Below, piece after piece: positions 58,207-64,000 of a stretch of DNA of 64,000 nt; position 1 is the first letter of the stretch; each line of letters opens with the position of its first letter. Both the position numbers and the translations under genes were made by a program. The stretch is taken from assembly GCA_016721005.1 (NCBI GenBank), contig JADKJM010000016.1:558001-622000 (forward strand), read 5' to 3'. The notes under the pieces were generated by a model. That model had not been told where the DNA came from and did not search any database. It worked only from the letters and a program-made list of their open reading frames with translations. The stretch is from Flavobacteriales bacterium (GTDB lineage: Bacteria > Bacteroidota > Bacteroidia > Flavobacteriales_F > PHOS-HE28).

Positions 58207-58233
58207 CGCCCACAATACGGGACGAATGCCAAC

Positions 58234-58257
58234 GGCTGTGACCCTCTCGGGGTCGAA
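58234..58257 (+). repeat. Palindromic repeat copy 2
   Basis: GGCTGTGACCCTCTCGGGGT followed by CGAA, 51 bases after copy 1 in the same orientation. Confidence 0.75.
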
Positions 58258-58287
58258 TGCAGGACACGCTGAGCCCGCGGCTTTCTT

Positions 58288-58308
58288 GACCCCGGAGGGG
58301 TCACAGCC
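58288..58308 (-). repeat. Palindromic repeat copy 3 (inverted)
   Basis: GACCCCGGAGGGGTCACAGC plus C, the inverse of copies 1 and 2. Confidence 0.75.
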
Positions 58309-58337
58309 TATAGATCAGAAATGCCCCCATGCCACCA

Positions 58338-58359
58338 CGACCCTGAAGGGGTCGCAGCC
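58338..58359 (-). repeat. Palindromic repeat copy 4 (inverted)
   Basis: CGACCCTGAAGGGGTCGCAG plus CC, 50 bases after copy 3 in the same orientation as it. Confidence 0.75.
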
Positions 58360-58652
58360 GGTGTTCCGCGTGAGGGATAGCAGCGGAAAGCCCACAGGGC
58401 CCGGTTCTTACCGGGACCGAGGACTTGCAGCGAATAGCCCGACGGCGTTGCTCCCGAGCGTAGCCCTGCGGAGCGAAGGGATGAACGCCGGCACGCCCAA
58501 CCTTCGACTCCTCAACCGCTTCGCGTTTTGCGGAGTATCGCTTCGCCATTGCTCAGGGCGGGCAACACGAACATCAACGGGCCTGCTCTTCAATTCCATC
58601 GAATTCGAGGGAATTGGGAACCCCGCCGGTCGCAATAGCGAACTGGTTCACT

Positions 58653-59180
58653 ATGGCTAAGCGCAAGCACCATATTCCACTCGACATCGAGATCGACAAA
58701 CTGACGAACTCGATCGAGGAAGCCGCGACCGGCAAGTCGGTGGCTACGCTTATTGGCCGCGTGCTGCCGGAGGACAAATTGATCCGCGCTAAGGATTGGC
58801 GCTTCGACTGGACCAAGGAAATGGAACAACCGCACCACGAGGTGTATGCACTGACCGCAGACCCGCATCCCGGTGTGATACAAGGTCTGATCAGCATTGA
58901 GGACAACGGCGACCACGTTCACATGCATCTGTTGGAGAGCGCGCGCTTCAACCAAGGCAAGGGCAAGCTCTTCCTCGGCGTCCCACCGAATCTAGCGGCA
59001 CACGCCTGTCGTATCTCTTTGCAGCGCGGCCATGGTGGCATCGTAGCTTTCGTAGCCAAGACGAAGCTGCGCCAACATTACATCGACACGCTCGGGGCCA
59101 GTGTGATCAGAGGCGACCGCTTGTACATCTCAGCGCAACGGGCTGAAGAACTCGTTACTCGCTACTTCAAACTACCATGA
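58653..59180 (+). CDS. GNAT-like protein, first gene of an accessory pair
   Basis: A 175-residue protein whose second half looks like a GNAT acetyltransferase core: GVIQGLISIEDNGDHVHMHLLES (beta-4 and beta-5), GVPPNLAAHACRISLQRGHGGIVAFVAKT and LRQHYIDTLGASVIRGDRLYI. The usual Q/RxxGxG/A pyrophosphate loop is not obvious, so activity is uncertain. The N-terminus is basic. The stop overlaps the next ATG (ATGA), so the two genes are translationally coupled. Similar GNAT-plus-partner pairs occur as accessory cassettes and toxin-antitoxin-like modules. Confidence 0.6.
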   Translation: MAKRKHHIPLDIEIDKLTNSIEEAATGKSVATLIGRVLPEDKLIRAKDWRFDWTKEMEQPHHEVYALTADPHPGVIQGLISIEDNGDHVHMHLLESARFNQGKGKLFLGVPPNLAAHACRISLQRGHGGIVAFVAKTKLRQHYIDTLGASVIRGDRLYISAQRAEELVTRYFKLP

Positions 59181-59626
59181 TGCGAAAGCCGATCCTTGAA
59201 CCCAAAGACGTGGACCTGACCCTGGAGGGCGGTGACTTGTCCGCTACCGACTTGAAGACCTTCCGCGCCATGCTGCGTAAGTCGCAGGTCGAGATAGTGG
59301 CGGTACAGGAGCGCGCTGCGAAACAGCCGTGGATCGATGATCCAGTACCTACGCTTCAACAATTGGTCGCTTTACAACACAAGCAGCAAGAAGCGCAAGA
59401 GAGCACGCGCGATCCGCTTCCGAAAGGCACCATCGACATGGACGAGAGCGGTATCGGCGGGAGCCCATCACCCCAAGAAAGCGCCTATGTGAGCGCTTAC
59501 ATCTGGAGTTCGCAGCCTACGACAAAGAGATACCAAGACATCGGACAAACGATCACCATGGCTCAGGAACCGGATCCAGCTCGATGGACCAAAGTCCGAC
59601 CCAAGACCAAAAGCAAGAAACCATGA
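59177..59626 (+). CDS. Hypothetical partner of the GNAT-like gene
   Basis: A 149-residue hydrophilic protein with no recognised domain: EPKDVDLTLEGGDLSATDLKTFRAMLRKSQ, then a Gln-rich helix (QQLVALQHKQQEAQES) and a Lys/Pro-rich end (VRPKTKSKKP). Two ATGs in a row open it, overlapping the GNAT-like stop. Its TGA overlaps the ATG of the thiolase (CCATGA), so the accessory genes join the metabolic operon without a gap. An antitoxin or accessory role is only a guess. Confidence 0.55.
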   Translation: MMRKPILEPKDVDLTLEGGDLSATDLKTFRAMLRKSQVEIVAVQERAAKQPWIDDPVPTLQQLVALQHKQQEAQESTRDPLPKGTIDMDESGIGGSPSPQESAYVSAYIWSSQPTTKRYQDIGQTITMAQEPDPARWTKVRPKTKSKKP

Positions 59627-60816
59627 ACGCATACATCATAGCCGGATTCCGAAGCGCAGTAGGAAAGGCCCCCCGCGGAAAATTCCGCTTTACCAGACCC
59701 GACGACCTCGCCGCCAACGTGGTGAAGCACCTGATGGCCAGCGTGCCGAACCTGGCGCCCGAGCAGGTGGACGATGTGATCGTGGGCAACGCTACGCCCG
59801 AGGCCGAGCAGGGCCTGAACATCGGCCGCATGATCGCGCTGATGGGCCTGAACACCGACAAGGTGCCGGGCATGACGGTGAACCGCTATTGCAGCAGCGG
59901 CAGCGAGACGATCGCCATTGCCAGTGCCAAGATCCACAGCGGGCAGGCGGACGTGATCATTGCCGGTGGCGTGGAGTGCATGAGCCCGATCCCCTTCGGT
60001 GGCTGGCGCATTGTGCCGAACCACAAAGTGGGCAAGGAGAACCCGACGTACTACTGGGGCATGGGCCTTACCGCCGAGGCCGTAGCGCGCGACTTCAAGG
60101 TGAGCCGCGAAGACCAGGATGCCTTCGCGCTGGCGAGCCAGGAGAAGGCCTTGGCCGCGATCGCCGCCGGGCGTTTCAAGGACGACATCGTGCCGGTGGA
60201 AGTGGAGCGCGTGTTCCTGGATACCCAGGAGAAGCGGCAAGTGGAGAAGTACGTGGTGGACACCGATGAAGGTCCGCGCGCGAGCAACTTGGAAGCGTTG
60301 GCGAAACTGAAACCCGTCTTCGATGCGAAGGGCAGCGTAACGGCCGGCAACAGCAGCCAGACCAGCGACGGCGCGGCTTTCGTGCTGGTGGTGAGCGAGC
60401 GCATGCTGAAGCAGCTGACCGCCGGTTCGGGGACCGGGGTGAAACCGATCGCGCGCCTCCTCTCCTACCACGTGGCCGGCGTGGAGCCGCGCATCATGGG
60501 CATCGGTCCGGTGGCGGCCGTGCCGAAGGCGCTGGAGAAGGCCGGCCTGAAGCTGAAGGACATCGGCCTCTTCGAACTGAACGAGGCCTTCGCGTCGCAG
60601 TCACTCGCGGTGATCCGCGAGCTGGGCCTGGACCCGAGCATCGTGAACGTGAACGGCGGCGCGATCGCGCTGGGGCATCCGCTGGGCTGCACCGGCACGA
60701 AGCTGAGCGTGCAGCTCTTCAACGAGATGCGGCGCAGGAAGCAGAAGTACGGCGTGGTGACGATGTGCGTGGGGACCGGGCAGGGGGCGGCGAGTGTGTT
60801 TGAGTTGTTGAATTGA
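59623..60816 (+). CDS. Acetyl-CoA C-acyltransferase (thiolase)
   Basis: A 397-residue thiolase completing beta-oxidation by cleaving 3-ketoacyl-CoA. The acylated Cys is in NRYCSSGSETIAIA (about residue 90), the His in GGAIALGHPLGCTG and the second Cys in MCVGTGQGAASVFEL. The start MNAYIIAGFRSAVGKA at 59623 overlaps the upstream stop. Together with the FadN-like enzyme and the acyl-CoA dehydrogenase it forms one pathway, though accessory genes separate them here. Confidence 0.95.
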   Translation: MNAYIIAGFRSAVGKAPRGKFRFTRPDDLAANVVKHLMASVPNLAPEQVDDVIVGNATPEAEQGLNIGRMIALMGLNTDKVPGMTVNRYCSSGSETIAIASAKIHSGQADVIIAGGVECMSPIPFGGWRIVPNHKVGKENPTYYWGMGLTAEAVARDFKVSREDQDAFALASQEKALAAIAAGRFKDDIVPVEVERVFLDTQEKRQVEKYVVDTDEGPRASNLEALAKLKPVFDAKGSVTAGNSSQTSDGAAFVLVVSERMLKQLTAGSGTGVKPIARLLSYHVAGVEPRIMGIGPVAAVPKALEKAGLKLKDIGLFELNEAFASQSLAVIRELGLDPSIVNVNGGAIALGHPLGCTGTKLSVQLFNEMRRRKQKYGVVTMCVGTGQGAASVFELLN

Positions 60817-60839
60817 TGAAGCAGAAGCGTGATAGTGGT

Positions 60840-60940
60840 TGGGGCGTGTCGGCTCGCAAGACTCGCCGTCGCGCTTTCCGCTGCAAGTCCTCGCGCGGAT
60901 TACCGCGCTGTGGGCTTTCCGCTTCAATCGCTCACGCGAA
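60840..60940. repeat. GC-rich dispersed repeat after thiolase
   Basis: GGGGCGTGTCGGCTCGCAAG, then CGTCGCGCTTTCCGCTGCAA and GTGGGCTTTCCGCTTCAATC: two CTTTCCGCT units about 40 bases apart. It looks like an intergenic dispersed element; only one copy is present in the window. Confidence 0.45.
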
Positions 60941-60990
60941 ATGCAGGATCACGTTGGGCACGACAATTCAGTCGCATGCGTTGACGTAGC

Positions 60991-61356
60991 ATGAAGCGCA
61001 CACTCATCATACTCTTCTGTGTTACCATGTTCTTCCCGTGGTTCTCTTCGATGGAACACACCTACCAATCATCACTCTGGACATATTCCAATCAGCGACG
61101 CGGTGGGGAGAAGTCCTATGACTGGCAATTCCGCATTGGAGGCTTAACAGATTCTACGGAATGGACTCGTGTCAGACTGGGGTTTCCAATTCAACCAATC
61201 ACGATCGATACCCAACTCACTCATGGCATCGCGCAAGTGCGCATCGAACCAGTCAATGTCCTGCGGAACTTGATTCCTCCGGCGCTCGTTGCTCTTGTGC
61301 TTCTCGCCGTCCGGAGATTGTGGCTAGGACCGAAACCAGATTCGACTACCGCTTGA
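60991..61356 (+). CDS. Small hypothetical membrane protein
   Basis: A 121-residue protein with an N-terminal hydrophobic segment (LIILFCVTMFFPWFSSM) and a second helix near the C-terminus (LIPPALVALVLLAVRRLWLG), leaving an extracytoplasmic domain (WTYSNQRRGGEKSYDWQFRIGG) between them. No family recognised. It sits among accessory genes between thiolase and acyl-CoA dehydrogenase. Confidence 0.6.
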   Translation: MKRTLIILFCVTMFFPWFSSMEHTYQSSLWTYSNQRRGGEKSYDWQFRIGGLTDSTEWTRVRLGFPIQPITIDTQLTHGIAQVRIEPVNVLRNLIPPALVALVLLAVRRLWLGPKPDSTTA

Positions 61357-61362
61357 TTGCAG

Positions 61363-61491
61363 ATGGAACTCATGCCCCCCGCCCCCACCACCAAGTCCTG
61401 CCTGAACGAAGGCTTCCCGGTGCGCTGGAAAGGGCACATCACTGGCGTATGTTGTCCAATGCGCGTTGACGAAGAAACCGTCGCCCGCTGA
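61363..61491 (+). CDS. Possible small protein upstream of the Bro-N gene
   Basis: A 42-codon frame, MELMPPAPTTKSCLNEGFPV onward to DEETVAR, lies 4 bases before the Bro-N-type gene. It has three Cys (one CC pair). Coding is uncertain: no homology is recognised and length is near random expectation. Confidence 0.3.
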   Translation: MELMPPAPTTKSCLNEGFPVRWKGHITGVCCPMRVDEETVAR

Positions 61492-61495
61492 ACCC

Positions 61496-62374
61496 ATGAG
61501 CACCCTGCTACCCTCCGCCACACTCTTCGAGCAACACCAGATCCGTCGGCTCTATGATGATGCCACGGAGACGTGGTGGTTCTCGGTGATCGACATTGTT
61601 GCTGCATTGACCGAGCAGCCCGACCACCAAGCCGCCCGCAACTACTGGAAGGTGCTGAAGCACCGGCTGGCCCAAGAGGGAAGTCAACTGGTTACAGATT
61701 GTAACCGGTTGAAATTGCCCGCCGAGGACGGCAAGATGCGCGAGACGGACGTAGCCAAAGCTCAGACGCTTCTGCGACTGGTCCAGTCCGTGCCCAGCCC
61801 GAAGGCTGAGCCCATCAAACTCTGGCTGGCGAAGGTGGGCTACGAGCGCATGCAAGAGATGGCCGACCCCAGCCTCGGTCTGGACCGCGCACGGGATCTC
61901 TGGCGCAAGCACGGCCGCAGCGAGAAATGGATCCAGCAGCGCATGATGGGCCAGGAGACAAGAAACAAGCTCACCGATTACTGGAAGGAACACGAGATCA
62001 AGGAAGGCGAAGAGTTCGCGATCCTCACGAACATCATCCACCAGGAGTGGAGTGGCGTTACGGTGAAGGACCACAAGAACATCAAAGGCCTGAAGACCCA
62101 GGTTTTGTACGGGCGGGAAATTTCCCGCCCCAACGAGACCGAGGCCGGGCTGATCTTCACGGCACTGGCGGAACTGAGCACACGACAGATCGCCGAGAGC
62201 GACCAGGCCACGGGCATGCCGAAGAACAAGGTGGCCGCGCGAAAAGGCGGCGGCATCGCGAAGAAGGCGCGACTGGAGTTGGAGCAGAAGACCGGGCGAT
62301 CGGTGATCTCCGGCAGTAACTTCTTCCCACCAATGAAGAAGAAGCCGGCGTTGAAAACATCAAAGAAGAAGTAG
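61496..62374 (+). CDS. Bro-N/DinD-like DNA-damage-inducible protein
   Basis: A 292-residue protein. The N-terminal ~110 residues are a Bro-N domain (QIRRLYDDATETWWFSVIDIVAALTEQ, YWKVLKHRLAQEG, TDVAKAQTLLRLVQSVPSPKAEPIKLWLAKVG). The middle resembles DinD (RDLWRKHGRSEKWIQQRMMGQETRNKLTDYWKEH, then KDHKNIKGLKTQ), which in E. coli is SOS-induced and inhibits RecA filaments. A perfect 20-base palindrome (62111-62130) is translated as GREISRP in a region where relatives have no such residues. The C-terminus is Lys-rich. Common in accessory and phage regions. Confidence 0.8.
   Translation: MSTLLPSATLFEQHQIRRLYDDATETWWFSVIDIVAALTEQPDHQAARNYWKVLKHRLAQEGSQLVTDCNRLKLPAEDGKMRETDVAKAQTLLRLVQSVPSPKAEPIKLWLAKVGYERMQEMADPSLGLDRARDLWRKHGRSEKWIQQRMMGQETRNKLTDYWKEHEIKEGEEFAILTNIIHQEWSGVTVKDHKNIKGLKTQVLYGREISRPNETEAGLIFTALAELSTRQIAESDQATGMPKNKVAARKGGGIAKKARLELEQKTGRSVISGSNFFPPMKKKPALKTSKKK
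62111..62130. repeat. Perfect 20-base palindrome inside the Bro-N/DinD-like gene
   Basis: GGGCGGGAAATTTCCCGCCC is its own reverse complement over all 20 bases. It is in frame and adds about seven residues without breaking the gene. Confidence 0.8.
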
Positions 62375-62431
62375 GAATTCCTCTGACCAACCCTTTCACA
62401 TACAAGTTCGTTCAACCCTCAGCAGGCATTC

Positions 62432-62467
62432 GATCATCTGATCGTCTGATCTTCTGATCATCTGATC
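62432..62467. repeat. Tandem 8-base repeat GATCNTCT
   Basis: GATCATCT, GATCGTCT, GATCTTCT, GATCATCT, then GATC: four and a half units in a row, 6 bases before the acyl-CoA dehydrogenase ATG. The variable base is the fifth of each unit. Confidence 0.85.
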
Positions 62468-62473
62468 CACACC

Positions 62474-64000
62474 ATGAGCACCGAAACAAAGAAGGCCCTT
62501 CAAGGCGGCGAATTCCTGATCCGCGAGAGCGCACCGCAGGACATTTTCATTCCAGAGGAATTCAACGAGGAGCAGCGCATGATCGCGCAGACCTGCGTGG
62601 ATTTCCTTGCGCAAGAGGTGTGGCCGAACGTGGAACGCATCGACCAACAGGAGGAAGGGCTGATGGTGAGCCTGCTTGTGAAGGCGGGCGAACTGGGCCT
62701 GCTCGGGATAAGCGTGCCCGAGGACCTGGGCGGCTTCGGCAAGGACTTCGTGACGACGATGCTGGCCACTGAACGCACCGGTGCAGGCCACAGCTTCAGC
62801 GTAGCCATCGCGGCTCATACAGGGATCGGCACCTTACCGATCCTGTACTACGGCAACGAGGCGCAGCGCAAGAAGTACGTCCCGAAACTGGCCAGCGGTG
62901 AATGGAAGGCCTGCTACTGCCTCACTGAACCAAGCGCGGGTAGCGATGCCAACAGCGGTAAGACGAAAGCCGTGTTGACGCCCGATGGCCAGCACTACCT
63001 CCTGAACGGCCAGAAGATGTGGATCACCAACGGTGGTTTCGCGGACATCTTCACCGTCTTCGCCAAGATCGATGATGATGAGAACCTGAGCGCATTCATC
63101 GTGGAGAAGGATTTCGGTGGGATCACGCTGAACCCGGAGGAGAAGAAGATGGGGATCAAGGGCAGCAGCACGCGCCAGGTGTTCTTCAATGATTGCAAGG
63201 TGCCGGTGGAGAATTTGCTGAGCGAGCGTGGCAACGGTTTCAAGATCGCCGTGAACATCCTGAACATCGGCCGCATCAAGCTGGCAGGTGCGGCGCTGGG
63301 CGGGGCGAAGGCCGTGGTGAGCGAGAGCGTGAAGTATGCGAACGAGCGTTTGCAATTCGGTAGGCCGATCAGCTCGTTCGGTGCGATCCGCCAAAAGCTC
63401 GCCGACCAGGCGACCTATTGCTACGTGGTGGAAAGCGCCACCTACCGCTGCAGTCAGGATATGGAGAATGCCATCGAAGCGCTGGAGGCCGGTGGCGCGG
63501 ATCACGCGAAGGCTTTGCTGAAGGGCGTGGAGCAATACGCCGCGGAAGCAGCGATCTTGAAAGTGGCCGGTAGCGAATGCTTGGACTACGTGTGCGATGA
63601 AGGCGTGCAGATCTATGGCGGCATGGGCTACAGCGCCGAGAGCCCTGTGGAGCGCGCGTACCGCGATAGCCGCATCAACCGGATCTTCGAGGGAACGAAC
63701 GAGATCAACCGCATGCTCACCGTGGACATGCTGTTGAAGCGCGCACTGAAAGGCCAGTTGGATCTGATGGGCCCTGCCCAGAAAGTTGCGGCGGAACTGA
63801 TGGGCATTCCCGACATGCCGGAGCCTGACGATTCACTCCTCGGCGACGAGAAGCGCATGGTGGCGAACTTCAAGAAGGCTGTGCTGATGGTGGCCGGTGG
63901 CGCCGCGCAGAAGCTGGGCCTTGAGTTGGCGAAGCACCAAGAGACGCTGATGCACATCGCGGACATGGTGATCGATACCTACCTCGCGGAAAGCACGCTT
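62474..64000 (+). CDS. Acyl-CoA dehydrogenase (3' end outside window)
   Basis: 509 residues are visible from the ATG at 62474 (MSTETKKALQGGEFLIRES) with no stop before the window end. It performs the first oxidation of beta-oxidation with FAD. Motifs: CYCLTEPSAGSDAN, KMWITNGGFADIFTVFAK (FAD and substrate loops), and the signature QIYGGMGYSAESPVERAYRDSRINRIFEGTNEINR. The region after about residue 410 (MGPAQKVAAELMGIP) shows it is the longer ~600-residue type with an added C-terminal helical domain. It is the third enzyme of the marR-headed set. Confidence 0.95.
   Translation, partial: MSTETKKALQGGEFLIRESAPQDIFIPEEFNEEQRMIAQTCVDFLAQEVWPNVERIDQQEEGLMVSLLVKAGELGLLGISVPEDLGGFGKDFVTTMLATERTGAGHSFSVAIAAHTGIGTLPILYYGNEAQRKKYVPKLASGEWKACYCLTEPSAGSDANSGKTKAVLTPDGQHYLLNGQKMWITNGGFADIFTVFAKIDDDENLSAFIVEKDFGGITLNPEEKKMGIKGSSTRQVFFNDCKVPVENLLSERGNGFKIAVNILNIGRIKLAGAALGGAKAVVSESVKYANERLQFGRPISSFGAIRQKLADQATYCYVVESATYRCSQDMENAIEALEAGGADHAKALLKGVEQYAAEAAILKVAGSECLDYVCDEGVQIYGGMGYSAESPVERAYRDSRINRIFEGTNEINRMLTVDMLLKRALKGQLDLMGPAQKVAAELMGIPDMPEPDDSLLGDEKRMVANFKKAVLMVAGGAAQKLGLELAKHQETLMHIADMVIDTYLAESTL

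Larger units (their letters stand above)
58044..58652. other. Non-coding stretch with dispersed repeats
   Basis: About 610 bases with no convincing gene. It holds a GAAGCCGAAGGGTCAGG-type repeat near 58120, four copies of a 21-24-base GGCTG(C/T)GACCC...GGGGTCGAA element (58183-58206 and 58234-58257 forward; 58288-58308 and 58338-58359 inverted), and further inverted, GC-rich stretches to 58620. The long open frame across it is an effect of base composition. Confidence 0.7.

Noticed and set aside
58040..58660. A 206-codon open frame through the repeat field
   Set aside because: It consists of translated palindromic repeats in several orientations and has no conserved features.

Overview
The window looks like a chromosome segment of a high-GC (mid-50s %) member of the Bacteroidota, probably Flavobacteriales. 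Evidence: type IX secretion (T9SS) sorting domains on several secreted proteins, a gliding-motility C-terminal domain, Bacteroidota-type -7 promoter boxes (TAnnTTTG, here mostly TACCTTTG) with few Shine-Dalgarno sites, a short CarB without the C-terminal allosteric domain, a eukaryotic-type NADP isocitrate dehydrogenase, and gene orders rsfS-ftsH-DUF2007-cdsA and rpsF-rpsR-rplI. Genus cannot be read from the sequence.

Layout. 1-6 kb: end of a PIG-L-like protein, a STAS-like protein, a DUF389 membrane protein, a T9SS adhesin, AlkD-like DNA repair and a methyltransferase. 6-9.3 kb is accessory: a VbhA-like antitoxin tail-to-tail with a fic gene carrying an in-frame stop, a lipoprotein and a large AlbA/Schlafen-like ATPase. 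9.29-10.27 kb holds three copies of the carB 3' end separating small cargo genes. carB, rpmH, birA, rsfS-ftsH-cdsA, purB, L-2-hydroxyglutarate oxidase and an MFS permease follow. 26-37 kb: OmpA and barrel proteins, aconitase, an MbnP-like lipoprotein, dipeptide epimerase, ribosomal genes, dnaX and icd. 37-43.8 kb: GT22 glycosyltransferase, MATE pump, HicBA, tmRNA (ssrA), an AlaDH/saccharopine-dehydrogenase-like enzyme and a SiaB-family protein. 44-54 kb: two giant secreted proteins, a lipoprotein and a GH16 glucanase. 54.4-64 kb: a MarR-headed fatty-acid beta-oxidation cluster (fadN-type multienzyme, thiolase, acyl-CoA dehydrogenase) interrupted by accessory genes and dispersed repeats.

The strongest candidate for an undescribed system is the carB 3'-end array. 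Two cargo genes each end, with the stop codon built from the same ATGAAG junction, in a complete 32-codon copy of the carB C-terminus. The tail copies differ from the resident tail almost only synonymously. This is what repeated integration at the 3' end of carB would leave, with each event replacing the gene's end, yet no integrase lies nearby. A fragment of the DUF389 3' end lies 3.7 kb downstream of that gene in the same orientation and may be a second, older case. Also notable: an A9 slippage site in dnaX with stops immediately after it in both alternative frames, and an antisense-encoded VbhA-like antitoxin.

Five genes (carB, MFS, acnA, mbnP-like, gliding protein) carry single small frameshifts, four of them at short homopolymers. 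carB and aconitase are core genes, so base-level assembly errors are the simplest explanation. Other disruptions in the window, such as the fic stop, should be read with that in mind.
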